Shown: positions 44,053 to 54,650, counted from the stretch's first letter. The stretch is DNA of 64,000 nt from Sphingoaurantiacus capsulatus (GCF_042648405.1 NZ_JBHRXV010000001.1:248001-312000); one strand, 5' to 3'. The notes: generated by a model from the letters alone, not told the origin. Numbers and translations: made by a program.

Positions 44053-45834
44053 CTACTTACTAGGTCTGCGAAGATCGATCACCGCCTCGTCGGCCTTGCC
44101 GCTGAACACCGAACGCCCCGCAAACGTGTCGCCGGTCTCCAGCTCAACCTCGTGGCGTTGGCGGTCCCGCTGCCGAATCCGCGTGGTGAACTCGGCGATC
44201 TCGTCCGGAGTGGCGCCCATCATCTCAATCGATTTCTGCCCGAGGCGGAGGGCGGATTCGAAGGTCTCGCGGACCTGGAAGTCGGCCTTGGCGGCCAGTA
44301 GCTCGCGGGCGTGAACGCGATCGCTGGAGCGGGCCAGCACGCGAAGGCGTGGAAACTCGGCTTTCAGAATCTGCACGATACGGGTCGCCGCCTCTGCACG
44401 GTCGACGCAGACCAGAACGAGCGCAGCATGCTCGACACCGGCCGCGCGCAGGATGTCGAGGCGCGTCCCGTCGCCGTAATAGACCCTGAAGTCGAAGCGC
44501 CGGGCGGCGTCGATCATCTCTATGTCGGTATCGATGATCGATACCGCATGGCCGCGGGCGAGAAGGAACTGACTGGCGATCTGCCCAACGCGGCCAAAAC
44601 CGATCACGAGGGCACTGGCGCGCAATCCTTCGGGCGGGCCCTCACCCGTAGCACCGCTCGGCGCTTCGCGGATGAACCGCCCCAGTACCGCCGTCGCGAT
44701 CGGCGTTAGTACCATCGAGATGATGACAATGGCCGTGAGGATCGCATTCTGTTCGCCGGTGATGATGCCCGTGGCCAGCGCCGCCGAATAGAGGACAAAG
44801 GCGAACTCCCCGCCCTGCGCCATGATCACCGCGCGCGTCAGGGCCTCGCGATGCGACGACCGGAACAGGCGCGCGACGGCATAGATCAGTACGCCCTTCG
44901 CCGCCATGTAGGCGAACACGTAGAAGAGAACGGTCGACCAGTTGGCGACAACGACGCCGAGGTCGAGCGACATGCCGACCGCGAGGAAGAAAAGCCCAAG
45001 CAGGATGCCGCGAAACGGCTCGATGTCCGCCTCAAGCTGATGACGGAAGGTCGATTCCGACAGAAGGACGCCGGCGAGAAAGGCACCCATCGCCATCGAT
45101 AGGCCGCCCAACTGCATGGCGTAGGCGGCGCCGAGCACGACGAGCAGAGCCGCTGCGGTCATCACCTCGCGCCCCTGGACGTTGGTGAGAAGACGGAACA
45201 TCGGGTTGAGCAGATAGCGTCCGGCCAGAACCAGCCCCGCGATCGACAAGGTGCCGATCCCGATCGCGGTCAGGTTGATGCCTTCGTCACCGGCATTGCC
45301 GGGCGCGATCGGTGCCAGAAAGGCCACGAGTGCGAGCAGCGGCACGATCGCCAGATCTTCGAGCAACAGGATCGAGACAATGCGCTCGCCGGCGGGCGTC
45401 ACCATCTCCTGTCGATCCTCAAGCAGCCGCATGACGATTGCGGTCGAGGTGAGGACGAAGCCTGCGCCTGCGACAAAGGACGGCGCCAGCGGGAACCCTG
45501 TGGCCACGCCGACCAGCGTGAGCGCGGCGGCGCACAGCAGCGCCTGGGTGAGACCGAGGCCGAAGATGGCGCGACGAAGCCCCCACAGCCGCGACGGCCG
45601 CATCTCAAGTCCGATGAGGAACAGGAACATCACCACGCCGAGCTCGGCGATCCGCAACAACTGCGCCGGTTCGTTCAGCAGGCCAACGCCAAACGGCCCG
45701 ATCAGCACGCCTGCCGCGAGGTAGCCGAGCACCGAGCCAAGCTTGAGCCGCTGGAAAAGTGGCGCGGCGATGGTCGCGGCCCCTAACAACGCCACGACGG
45801 GCAGCAGGTCGATTGCATGTTCTTCGGTGGCCAT
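44053..45834 (-). CDS. CPA2-family cation/proton antiporter with TrkA-N domain (KefB/KefC-like)
   Basis: 593 residues. About twelve membrane helices (LLPVVALLGAATIAAPLFQR; LGYLAAGVLIGPFGVGLL; MFLFLIGLEMRPSRLWGLR; LLLEDLAIVPLLALVAF; FFLAVGMSLDLGV; MAQGGEFAFVLYSAAL), then a TrkA-N NAD-binding domain ALVIGFGRVGQIASQFLLAR with D-T-D-x-E at the second strand, to about residue 530, and a short tail. Potassium or sodium efflux against protons, as in glutathione-gated Kef. ATG 45834 has GAGGGG upstream. Next gene upstream is Dps, so a stress role is likely. Confidence 0.92.
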   Translation of the reverse strand: MATEEHAIDLLPVVALLGAATIAAPLFQRLKLGSVLGYLAAGVLIGPFGVGLLNEPAQLLRIAELGVVMFLFLIGLEMRPSRLWGLRRAIFGLGLTQALLCAAALTLVGVATGFPLAPSFVAGAGFVLTSTAIVMRLLEDRQEMVTPAGERIVSILLLEDLAIVPLLALVAFLAPIAPGNAGDEGINLTAIGIGTLSIAGLVLAGRYLLNPMFRLLTNVQGREVMTAAALLVVLGAAYAMQLGGLSMAMGAFLAGVLLSESTFRHQLEADIEPFRGILLGLFFLAVGMSLDLGVVVANWSTVLFYVFAYMAAKGVLIYAVARLFRSSHREALTRAVIMAQGGEFAFVLYSAALATGIITGEQNAILTAIVIISMVLTPIATAVLGRFIREAPSGATGEGPPEGLRASALVIGFGRVGQIASQFLLARGHAVSIIDTDIEMIDAARRFDFRVYYGDGTRLDILRAAGVEHAALVLVCVDRAEAATRIVQILKAEFPRLRVLARSSDRVHARELLAAKADFQVRETFESALRLGQKSIEMMGATPDEIAEFTTRIRQRDRQRHEVELETGDTFAGRSVFSGKADEAVIDLRRPSK

Positions 45835-45891
45835 AGCGGTGCCCCTCACCTCTGGCGGCGCACCCTGCGGTCGCCGCGACGGCGGACTCGA

Positions 45892-46362
45892 CTAACCGAG
45901 GTTAGCTTCGATCAGCCAAAGCTGCTTGTCGAGATCGCGCAAAAGGCCGGTCAGCAGATCCGCGGTGTCGGCATCGCCGGCGGCTGCAGCTTCCTCGATA
46001 GCCCGGCGCGCACGCCCACCCGCTTCGGCGATGACTTCAGCGACATGCGAGACCCATTCGGCCTCGTCCCAACCCGGGCTGTCGTCGACACGTGACAGCA
46101 TCGACAGGCTTGCCGCCGTCCGAACCGAGCCGTCGGCGAAGCCGCCGAGGATCACGATCCGTTCGGCGACATCATCCCCAGCGTCGCGGACTTCACCGGC
46201 CACGCGATCGAAAAGCTCGTGCAAGGCGATGAAGCGGGGTCCCCGGACGTTCCAGTGCGCAGACTTCAGCCGCCGCTCTAGATCGATGAGGTCGACAAGC
46301 GTCACGGCCAGCAGTGCGACCGACTTGTCGCGAGCGGTGTCTTCGATGATGAGGCGCGACAT
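45892..46362 (-). CDS. dps: Dps-family ferritin-like DNA-protection protein
   Basis: 156 residues in a four-helix bundle. LKSAHWNVRGPRFIALHELF holds the ferroxidase His and Trp, and LFDRVAGEVRDAGDDVAERI the acidic D-x-x-x-D/E motif of Dps. Dodecameric Dps binds DNA and oxidises iron with peroxide. No lysine-rich DNA tail is obvious. It is 57 bp upstream of the antiporter on the same strand. Confidence 0.9.
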   Translation of the reverse strand: MSRLIIEDTARDKSVALLAVTLVDLIDLERRLKSAHWNVRGPRFIALHELFDRVAGEVRDAGDDVAERIVILGGFADGSVRTAASLSMLSRVDDSPGWDEAEWVSHVAEVIAEAGGRARRAIEEAAAAGDADTADLLTGLLRDLDKQLWLIEANLG

Positions 46363-46400
46363 GGCTATCTCCCGGTGTTGGCGTGGATGGCTGGGCGCGA

Positions 46401-46841
46401 TCAGAGGGTGCGCCGATATTCCGAGGGCGTGACGCCCATGCGCTGGCGGAAGCGCGCGGTGAACGACGACGGCGTTTCGTAGCCGACTTCCAGCGCGATC
46501 TCGGTGATGCTCAGCTCATGCTGGTCGAGCAGTTCCGCCGCGCGGCGGATGCGCTCGTCGGTAACCCAGTCGCCCGGCGTCTGGCCGGTGGCATGGCGGA
46601 AGGCGGTGCAGAAGTGGAAGCGGCTCAGCCGTGCGAGTTCGGCGAGAGCCGCCAGCGAGATCGGCTGGTCAAGATTGGCGCGGACATAATCGGCGACCCG
46701 CCGCAGCTGCCACGGCGCCAGCCCACGCCCGGACCATTCCGGCACGCGCGGCGCCTGCGGACGAGCCGGCATGAAAGCCATCCAGCCCGGAAAAGCGGTT
46801 CCGACATCCTGTGCCGCGAAGGCGATGCTGGCGTTCGTCAT
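46401..46841 (-). CDS. Small AraC-type regulator
   Basis: 146 residues from ATG 46841; the upstream frame is open but has no family signal. The last 100 residues are an AraC DNA-binding domain: RVADYVRANLDQPISLAALA, ELARLSRFHFCTAFRHATGQ, TPGDWVTDERIRRAAELLDQ and ITEIALEVGYETPSSFTARF. The N-terminal about 45 residues are too short for a sensing domain. Strongly similar by eye to the C-terminus of the AraC protein at 55602. It may be autonomous or a duplicate remnant. Confidence 0.82.
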   Translation of the reverse strand: MTNASIAFAAQDVGTAFPGWMAFMPARPQAPRVPEWSGRGLAPWQLRRVADYVRANLDQPISLAALAELARLSRFHFCTAFRHATGQTPGDWVTDERIRRAAELLDQHELSITEIALEVGYETPSSFTARFRQRMGVTPSEYRRTL

Positions 46842-47113
46842 GGCTCCCAATCCCTCTGCTCGATTGCAGGTTGAGAGTGCCGACCGCCGCGAAAACGAAC
46901 GATGCCGGGCGGGGGGCCGGCCGATCACACTTTCGGTGGGTTTGCCGATCCCCCGATCGGTTGATTCCGTTGCGGACGTGCAATGATGTCCGGAATGAAT
47001 ATAATTCGCGGGAGGCCGTCTGGAGGGGAGATGGGCGCAACCGCGCTTACAGAGGTATTGGGGATGATCGCTGACAACTCTTGGGTCGAAGCGACCGGCC
47101 GGGTCTCGCCGCG

Positions 47114-47743
47114 ATGACGGGCGGTGCACCGATCCGCCTGCTCATCGTCGATGATCACGCGATGTTCCGGGAAGGCATTACGGCCATCATCGCGCCGGAA
47201 GCCGACATGACCATCATCGGAGAGGCCTCGAACGGGGCGGAAGCGGTGGAGGCGTTTCGCAAGCTGCGGCCGGACGTCACGCTGATGGACCTTCAGATGC
47301 CAGAGATGTCGGGCGTCGACGCCATCACCGAAATTCGCGCAGCGGCGCCCACCGCGCGTGTGATTGTGCTGACGACGCTTGAAGGCGACATGCAGGCGAT
47401 GCGCGCGCTGAAGGCCGGAGCCGCCGGCTATCTGCTCAAAAGCTCGCTGCGCAGGGAATTGCTCGACACAATTCGCACCGTCCATGCCGGCAAACGCTTC
47501 GTGCTCCCGCAGATCGCGCAGGAGATCGCGCTGCATGCGGCGGAAGATCCGCTGACCGCGCGCGAGATTGCGATCCTCGACATGGTCGCGGCCGGCAAGG
47601 CCAACAAGCTCATCGCGTGGGAGCTTTCACTGTCGGAGGATACGGTCAAATCGCATCTTCGGAGTATCTACGCCAAACTCGACGTCAACGACCGCACACA
47701 GGCCGTCACCGTGGCGCTGCGGCGGGGCATCATCTCGCTCTGA
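47114..47743 (+). CDS. NarL/LuxR-type response regulator
   Basis: 209 residues. Receiver domain: IRLLIVDDHAMFREGITAII (acidic pocket), phosphoacceptor Asp in DVTLMDLQMPEMSGVD, VIVLTTLEGDM, GYLLKSSLRRELL. HTH: DPLTAREIAILDMVAAGKAN, KLIAWELSLSEDTVKSHLRS and IYAKLDVNDRTQAV. It starts 28 bp upstream of the sensor kinase, so the pair form a two-component system. A close paralogue is at 53914. Confidence 0.93.
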   Translation: MTGGAPIRLLIVDDHAMFREGITAIIAPEADMTIIGEASNGAEAVEAFRKLRPDVTLMDLQMPEMSGVDAITEIRAAAPTARVIVLTTLEGDMQAMRALKAGAAGYLLKSSLRRELLDTIRTVHAGKRFVLPQIAQEIALHAAEDPLTAREIAILDMVAAGKANKLIAWELSLSEDTVKSHLRSIYAKLDVNDRTQAVTVALRRGIISL

Positions 47744-47770
47744 GGTGAGGCAGGCGATGGGGAGGCGGCG

Positions 47771-50700
47771 ATGATGCTCCGAACCTTCTCGCGATCCGCG
47801 CGCGCACTGGCCGGCGTGCTTCTTCTTCTCGCGGTGGCGTCATCGATTCCGGCGCGCGCGGCGGGCAACGCCTTCGAACAGATCAGGCATTTCAGTTGGC
47901 AATCCGATGGCGCGCCAGCCAATGTACAGGGGGTCGCGCAGTCACCCGACGGCTTCCTGTGGCTCGCAACGGCGACCGGCCTCTACCGCTTCGACGGCAT
48001 CAGCTTCGACCGCATCCCGCTCGAAGGCGGCGACAGCGGCCAGTCGCTGCAGGTCGCCTCGGTCGCGGCGGCGCCGAATGGCGACGTCTGGATCGGCTAT
48101 GACTGGGGCGGAATGGCGGTCTATCGCGACGGTCACCTCCGCCCGGCCAACCCGGGGACGCCATCGAAGACCTCCGTCTATCTTACCGTCACGCGCGACG
48201 GTGCTCTCTGGGCGCGCGCACCGGGCGGCAAGGGCAATCGCCTGATCCGCTTCAAGGCAGGCCGTTGGACCGACATCGACGAGAGCTGGAACCTACCGCT
48301 CGGCACCAACACTATCGCCATGCTGGTCGCGCGAGATGGCAGCCTCCATCTCGTCAATCCCGACGGCGTTCGGCGGCTGCGCCCCGGCACCCGGCGCTTC
48401 GACTTCCAGCCGGTGGACATCGGCTTCGGGCCAACGATAGCGGAGGACCCGCAAGGCCGGATATGGATCGCCGATGCCGACAAGCTGATCCGCGTCGAGC
48501 ATGGCAAGGGTGAGGTCGGACCGGTCACGCGACTACCCCACAGCGACCTCTACCGCAGGCTCCTCTTCGATCGCTACGGCGCTGCGTGGCTGTCCGGCGC
48601 CGAGGACGGCGTGCGCCGGCTGATACCCGAACCGGGCGGCAACCGCTTCCGAGTGGACGGAAGCCTGTTCGACAATGAGGATGGGCTCTCGTCCGACGTT
48701 TCGCTGTCGATGGTCCAGGACAGCGAGCGCAATATCTGGGTCGGGACGATCCTCGGCATCGATCGCTTCAGCCCACGCCGGGCGCTACGGGCTGCCGGTC
48801 TGCCGCTCTCCTATTCCTACGACATGTTCTCGGGCACGGGCGGCGAGGTCTATCTCATCTCGAACGAAAGCCTGTTCCGCATCGGCAGTGGCGGCCCGGA
48901 GCGGCTGGTCGGCATTCGCTCGGCCGAGACGATCTGCGGGGACCGGGACGGGCTGGTGGTGGCGACGCCCAACGAACTCTTTCGCTTTGCCGGCGGCACG
49001 TTGCGGAAGATGGCGCTGCCAGCGCTGGGCGGCGACCGCACCGGGCGCATCTTTGCCTGTACCTTCGATGTTGAAGGACGGTTGTTGCTCTCGGCCTCGC
49101 ACAGCCCGCTCTACCGGCTCGAAGAACGCCGCTGGCGCGCCATCGCGCCGATGGTCGAGACCGCGCCGGAAGGCGCCTTACGGCATGCTCGCCGCGCCAA
49201 CCGGCGGAACGCTGCTCATCTACCCGCGCGACCGCATCATGCGCGTCGCGGACGGTGCGCGCGAGACCCTCTGGAAAAGCGGCGAGCAGTCTATCGGCTT
49301 CATCAAAACGGCAGCCAAGGGACGCCACTGCACCTTGCTCGGCGGGCAGAACGGGCTGGGCTGCCTCGTCGCCCGCGAGATGAAGATTCTCAGCGCAGAA
49401 GCCTATCCCCAGCTCACCAACGTCAGCGGCATCGTCGAGCTGGCCGACGGCTGGACCTGGCTCAACGCGCTCTCTGGCATCATGCGGGTCCGCACGGCCG
49501 ATCTGAGGGCGGCATTCGACGCGCCCGGCCGGCCCCTTCGCTTCCAGCCGTTCGGTGCTGAGGAGGGACTGCGCGGCGAAACGATGATGATGCACCCGCG
49601 CAATGCTGTGGCCGACCGCTTCGGCCGCCTGTGGTTCGTGACCAGCAAGGGTCTGGTGTCACTCGATCGCACTGCCCTCGACGATGCGCCACCGTCGCCG
49701 AAGGTCGCGATCAAGGGGTTGATGGCCGATGGCAGGGCCTATGATGTCGACGAGGCTGTCATCCTGCCGGTCGGCAGCCGCAGCTTCGAGGTAGCCTATA
49801 CGGCGACAGCGCTGAGCGACCCCAAGGGCACCAGCTTCCGCTATCGACTCGAGGGCGTCGATACGGACTGGATCGAAGCCGGCACGCGACGCCAGGCCTT
49901 TTATACCAACCTGTCGCCGGGCGATTACCGCTTCCATGTTGCGGCGGTCACCAGTGCCGGCGCGGCGAGCGCCAACGGCGCAGCAATCGACATCGCGATT
50001 ACCCCAAGCTTCGTGCAGACGCGGGCCTTCCTTGTGGCGGCACTCGTCGCCGCACTCGTCGCTGCCACACTGCTTTACCGGCTGCGGCTGCGTTTCCTTG
50101 CCCAGCGCTTCAGCGAGCGACTGCAGGAGCGGCTTGATGAGCGGGAGCGTATCGCGCGCGAGCTGCACGATACATTGCTGCAGGGGGTGAGCGGGCTCCT
50201 GCTCAAATTCCAGGGACTGGCCGCGCGGCTGCCGCGCGAGCACCATCTACGCGGCGAAATGGAGACTGCGCTCGATCGGGCCGAGGACCTCGTCGTCGAA
50301 GGCCGCGACCGGGTGCAGAACCTGCGCGCCGCCGACGAGCCGCGCGACCTTGAGGAGGTGCTGGCGCTCGCACTGGCCAGACCGGGGCTCCATCGCCCTG
50401 TCGATGTGCGCATGGTGCGTGCGGGGCGACCCCGCCTCGTCGCTGGCGGCGCGGCGGCAGAGCTCGCCGCCATCGCTGTCGAAGCGCTCAGCAATGCAAC
50501 CCGCCACGGTGGGGCGCAAACGATGATCGTGACGATTACTTTCGGCCGCCGACAGCTCGACGTTACCTTCGAGGACGACGGCGTCGGTATCCCATCCGAC
50601 GTGCTTGCCGCGGGCCGCCGCCCAGGTCATTTCGGCCTTGTGGGTATGCGCGAACGTGCCGAACAGCTTAAGGGCAGATTGGCCGTGCGTGCGCGGCAAC

Positions 50701-50798
50701 CAATCGGAACCTGTTTGGCGGTATCGCTCCCTGCAGTCTCTGCGTACCCACGGGTGGGCGGTATATTTGCGGGTTACTGGCAACGCTCGTTGTCTTGA
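47771..50798 (+). pseudogene. Propeller-type sensor histidine kinase, frameshifted
   Basis: About 1008 residues in two frames. Frame 1 (47771 to about 49178) has a signal peptide and a beta-propeller (SPDGFLWLATATGLYRFDGI; WVGTILGIDRFS). Frame 2 (about 49179 to 50798) continues without a gap in homology: YGMLAAPTGGTLLIYPRDR, then a Y_Y_Y domain (YTATALSDPKGTSFRYRLEG), one membrane helix, HisKA_3 with RERIARELHDTLLQGVSGLL (phosphorylated His) and HATPase_c (EALSNATRHGGA; DDGVGIPSD; GHFGLVGMRERAEQL). One extra T at about 49178-49179 causes the shift. Either a real loss or a sequencing error. Partner response regulator at 47114. Confidence 0.88.
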
Positions 50799-50941
50799 CC
50801 GCGCATAGGCGGCGGCTCGCTTCCGCGAACGCAGGGTGCCCACCCGCCAATTCGGATCGATATTCGATACTTGGACGTGGATGAAGATAGGAAAGATTGA
50901 GGCAGGGGTGATTGCCCCCGAAGAGTAAGGAGAACTGCGGG

Positions 50942-52051
50942 ATGCGAGGGATGAACGCTCGCCATGATCCGATCTGGCGCAGATCTGCAAGCTGCTTCAT
51001 AGCCTTAGCCTTTCTAGGAAGTTGCGCATCTGGCGCTGGTATCGCCTACTCGACGGATGCGCCCCCGCTCATACTGGCGCCCACTGCCGCTGCCGGCGTC
51101 ACCGATGAACGGGGCCGCTTTCGCCAAATCTTCTGCGCAATTCGTGAGGACCATGGGCGCGAGCTGCCGTTCGATCGGCCGTGTGACGATGCGTTAGTGA
51201 AGTTAGATGGCGAGGTGCGGGCGGAACCATCGTCGGGATGGAAGACACCGTCTCTCGCGAACCTGCGAATTGTCGTCATCCCTGGAATATTCGGCGAGTG
51301 CGTCGCATCCCGTGTCCTTCCTTTTCAGGATGCCGGCGCACACCTTAGCGAAGCGCACGAACTGGGTCGGATAGAATGGGTTCCGGTTGACGGCCGCTCC
51401 AGCAGTCGCCGGAACGCCGAGATCATTCGCAACTGGCTTGCCTCAAATCCGACGCCCGCTCACCAGCAACTGGTCCTGGTGGGATACTCAAAGGGCGTTA
51501 GTGATATTCTCGAGTTGATCGGACAATACCCGGACACGTTGCCGGACGGCACCCGCATCGTCAGCGTCGCCGGAGTGATCGCGGGCACACCGCTCGCCGA
51601 CAACTGGGAGGCTCGCTATCAAGCTGTCAGCTGGCTGCCGTTTCCAACATGCAAGCCGGGTGACGGAGAAGGAGTTTCAAGCCTGACCCGGCGCGAACGA
51701 CTGAGGTGGTTGGCGGCGAATAAATTGCCGCAACGCTATCGGTACTATTCGTTGCCGGCCTTCGCTGAGCGCCGCTCGATCTCGCGGATCCTCAAGCCCT
51801 TTCACAAGCAGCTTTCTTCGATTGATGAGCGAAACGACGGGCAAGTGGTGTTCCATGACGGTATATTTCCCGGCGGGAGCTTGCTGGGTTACGCTCATGC
51901 CGACCATTGGGCCGTCACCTTACCCATGGACAAAGGCATTCCAGCTGGGCGGCTTGTCGTTGATCGCAATTCGTTTCCGCGAACTGTCCTTCTTGAGGCT
52001 ATCCTGAGCGTCATTGTGGAGGACGGTGCCGCCGCGCCTCGGGATCAATAG
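50942..52051 (+). CDS. Alpha/beta-hydrolase-like lipoprotein
   Basis: 369 residues from ATG 50942, with AAGGAG upstream. The leader ends in LAFLGSCASG, a lipobox. LRIVVIPGIFGECVA could be the oxyanion strand and QLVLVGYSKGVSDILELIG the nucleophile elbow G-Y-S-K-G; a late His (HADHWAVTLPMD) fits the catalytic base. A lipid-anchored esterase/lipase-like enzyme is likely, but no named family is recognised. It converges with a metallophosphoesterase lipoprotein gene (7-bp overlap), perhaps a functional pair. Confidence 0.75.
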   Translation: MRGMNARHDPIWRRSASCFIALAFLGSCASGAGIAYSTDAPPLILAPTAAAGVTDERGRFRQIFCAIREDHGRELPFDRPCDDALVKLDGEVRAEPSSGWKTPSLANLRIVVIPGIFGECVASRVLPFQDAGAHLSEAHELGRIEWVPVDGRSSSRRNAEIIRNWLASNPTPAHQQLVLVGYSKGVSDILELIGQYPDTLPDGTRIVSVAGVIAGTPLADNWEARYQAVSWLPFPTCKPGDGEGVSSLTRRERLRWLAANKLPQRYRYYSLPAFAERRSISRILKPFHKQLSSIDERNDGQVVFHDGIFPGGSLLGYAHADHWAVTLPMDKGIPAGRLVVDRNSFPRTVLLEAILSVIVEDGAAAPRDQ

Positions 52052-53601
52052 GGTTTGGGCTGCCGCGCTTCGACCGCCGCCGCCTCAAGCCCCACGCATA
52101 CGCCACGTTTGGTCTCGCCTTTGACGAAGGCAGAGAGGTTTTCCCAGATCGATTTGAGGTCCGCATCTTTGAAGCCGTGGTAGCTATTGGGGACAGCTCG
52201 CTTGATGCCCAACGCAGCCCAACCGGTCTGAGCAGAATCCGCGCCGACAGGCCGCGGAAAATGATAGGCTAACAGATCGGCTTCGATCGCTCGGCAGGAA
52301 GTTGTAGCTGGCCTGATAACCTCATATCGAAGTCCACCATCTGTCTCTGACGCGACATTCCACCTGAGCACGGCCGACAGGCTAGGATGGTCGGTCGTTG
52401 ACCCTACGTTCAACTCTTTAATTGCCGGCCGATCTCCAGGCCGACAGAAGATAGTGCCGCACTGCAAGCTAAACGGCGTCCGAAAAACGCCAAGGCCTTG
52501 AGCGTGCGTATGCGCTGAAACAGCATAAGCATCGGCTTGCAGCGGCGTAGCGTCGTCGCGCGTAAAGAGATTCATGAACTGCTGCGATTTCTTGGAAATC
52601 GCACCGACTCCCGGGAGCTTCTTGCGCAGCGCTTCTACATCGTAGTGCATCAAGGCGATCCGCATATCGACCCGCCGAGCCACGTGACCTTCAAACCAGC
52701 CCGTCTGTGAGATGATGCCATTACGGGGCGCTCCGAAAGACATAGCGCCTCGCAGGCCCTCGAACTCATGCCCTAGTGCGCTTGAACTGCTCACACCCAG
52801 ATAGTCGTTGGTATCAAGGAGCAGATATTGGATATTCCTGCCGCTGGCTCGATGGTCGACCACCGCCGCAAGATAGCACCCCCACTGCCTTTGTTGATTT
52901 TCGCCTGCCTCACAGTGAGCCCGCGTCGCGGACGGGTCCGTGAAGCTAGATTGGTAGACCCAATCGCCGGCAATCTCAGTGTTACCCCGATTGAAACGGT
53001 CCACCGCCTCGATAACGTCAAACTTGGCAAGCGGTGGGTTCGGCTGCGAAGCGCTGTGTGCGCAAAGGCTTTGTCGATGTGTGGTGCTCGACGTGTTGCC
53101 TGCTCCGAGGAAATCGTGGTTCCCAAGCACGAAGAAGACCGGAACTCCCGCCTCGCGCCGAAAGGTATCGAGAATTGCTAGAACGCCCTGGCTGTGAAGC
53201 GGAAGCTGCTTGCGCACCTCCATCGTTGCTGACAGGCCGGCTGTAAATTCATCGGTGCAACCGTGGTTTGCTCCATCTCCAAGATAAAAGATCGCTCGAG
53301 CTCCCGATAACCGTTGGGCTTCGAGATGTGCCAAAAGTAGATAGCGCGACGTCCAATCGAGCGCTGGCGGCCGTATGGTCACCTTGATGATCTTATCGGC
53401 CAGCTGCTGCCGGTAGAGATTGGTAACGGACCAAGCAGGCAGCGACTGGAGCTGAGAGTCTGCGATCAGACCAACTGCCGGATCGCCGGGGGCCGGCTGG
53501 CCAGTAGCGGGTAATATCTGCCGCGATAGCTCCACAGTTCGGTGCGAACACGCGCTCAGAAGCATAACAAAGACTATAAGAAGGGATGTTCCAACCTTCA
53601 T
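52045..53601 (-). CDS. Calcineurin-like metallophosphoesterase lipoprotein
   Basis: 518 residues from ATG 53601 with GGGGGAGGG upstream. Leader ends in VFVMLLSACSH, a lipobox. Metal motifs follow the family: GLIADSQL (D-x-H variant, here with Gln), YLGDGANHG (G-D), FFVLGNHDFLG (G-N-H-D), MHYD and SAHTHAQG (H-x-H). The first motif has Gln instead of the usual His, which may alter metal binding. A periplasmic or outer-membrane phosphoesterase is likely. It is divergent from the second response regulator across 312 bp. Confidence 0.85.
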   Translation of the reverse strand: MKVGTSLLIVFVMLLSACSHRTVELSRQILPATGQPAPGDPAVGLIADSQLQSLPAWSVTNLYRQQLADKIIKVTIRPPALDWTSRYLLLAHLEAQRLSGARAIFYLGDGANHGCTDEFTAGLSATMEVRKQLPLHSQGVLAILDTFRREAGVPVFFVLGNHDFLGAGNTSSTTHRQSLCAHSASQPNPPLAKFDVIEAVDRFNRGNTEIAGDWVYQSSFTDPSATRAHCEAGENQQRQWGCYLAAVVDHRASGRNIQYLLLDTNDYLGVSSSSALGHEFEGLRGAMSFGAPRNGIISQTGWFEGHVARRVDMRIALMHYDVEALRKKLPGVGAISKKSQQFMNLFTRDDATPLQADAYAVSAHTHAQGLGVFRTPFSLQCGTIFCRPGDRPAIKELNVGSTTDHPSLSAVLRWNVASETDGGLRYEVIRPATTSCRAIEADLLAYHFPRPVGADSAQTGWAALGIKRAVPNSYHGFKDADLKSIWENLSAFVKGETKRGVCVGLEAAAVEARQPKPY

Positions 53602-53913
53602 TCCCTGCCCTCCCCCAATACTATATCCGGCCGATCGCCCTGTGCCGCCCTCGCGTTGTTTCCAGCGGCCGCGGCTGACATCACCCATTTCGCACCACCG
53701 CGAAGGAAGGAAATACTGACTGCCTCGTCGCGCCTCGTGAAGCGCCACATACTACGGTCAGTATTGGCAACAGAGGCAGGGAGCCGCGTTGGCTCTAGCT
53801 CCATAGAGAACCAATCACCCGTCTGGGTGACTCCACGACCACCCTAGCGAGATTGAGCAACTCTTGCCGGTAAGCGACATGACCGGGTTCGCAACAGGTG
53901 GCTAGCCGCAACA
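53602..53913. promoter_or_regulatory. Divergent control region with a 9-bp inverted repeat
   Basis: 312 bp between two divergent genes with no gene inside. AATACTGAC (53712-53720) and GTCAGTATT (53757-53765) form a perfect inverted repeat separated by 36 bp. It could be an operator; nothing else is evident. Confidence 0.4.
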
Positions 53914-54537
53914 ATGGCAGACAAGATTAGAATACTGGTGGTCGACGATCATCCGATGCTTCGCGAAGGTGTCGTTGCGATCGTGAGCTCGGAGCCCGAC
54001 ATGCACGTGGTGGGCGAGGCCTCAAGCGGGCTCGAAGGTATCGAGCTGTTCAGGCAGCTCGGACCCGACGTCACATTGATGGACCTCCAGATGCCCGGGA
54101 TGGACGGCGTAGAGGCGATCGAGCGGCTCCGTGCCGAAGCGCCAAACGCGCGTTTCCTGGTGCTGACCACTTTTGCCGGCGACACGCAGGCGCTGCGCGC
54201 GCTCCGCGCCGGCGCGGCCGGCTATCTGCTCAAGAGCGGTTTGCGGCGCGAGCTGATCGACGCGATCCGCGCCGTCCACAGCGGCTGCCGGGCCGTCGCG
54301 CCCGCGGTCGCGCAGGAAATCGCGCTTCACGCCGCCGAGGAGCCGCTAAGCGACCGCGAGGTAGCGGTCCTCATCGAGGTCGCCAACGGGCGCGCAAACA
54401 AGGAAATCGCGCGGGCGCTGTCGATCACCGAGGACACGGTGAAGTCACATCTGAAGAGCATCTATGCCAAGCTCGGCGTCGATGATCGCGCGCATGCCGT
54501 CACCGTCGCGAACCGGCGCGGCATCATTTCGATCTGA
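53914..54537 (+). CDS. NarL/LuxR-type response regulator (second copy)
   Basis: 207 residues. IRILVVDDHPMLREGVVAIV, DVTLMDLQMPGMDGVEAIE (phosphoacceptor Asp), FLVLTTFAGDTQALR, GYLLKSGLRRELID, then HTH EPLSDREVAVLIEVANGRAN, KEIARALSITEDTVKSHLKS and IYAKLGVDDRAHAV. Highly similar to 47114-47743 over its whole length. No histidine kinase is next to it, so it may share the sensor at 47771 or another. Followed by an SDR after 113 bp. Confidence 0.92.
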   Translation: MADKIRILVVDDHPMLREGVVAIVSSEPDMHVVGEASSGLEGIELFRQLGPDVTLMDLQMPGMDGVEAIERLRAEAPNARFLVLTTFAGDTQALRALRAGAAGYLLKSGLRRELIDAIRAVHSGCRAVAPAVAQEIALHAAEEPLSDREVAVLIEVANGRANKEIARALSITEDTVKSHLKSIYAKLGVDDRAHAVTVANRRGIISI

Positions 54538-54650
54538 TCGGCCGCGCGGCATCGCAAGATCGCGATAGTCGCCGAAATCCGCGAACGGCAGCCCCCAGAT
54601 ACGCCGCCTATTCCTTTGCCTGTCCACATTGGAAGGAAAGGATTGATCAC

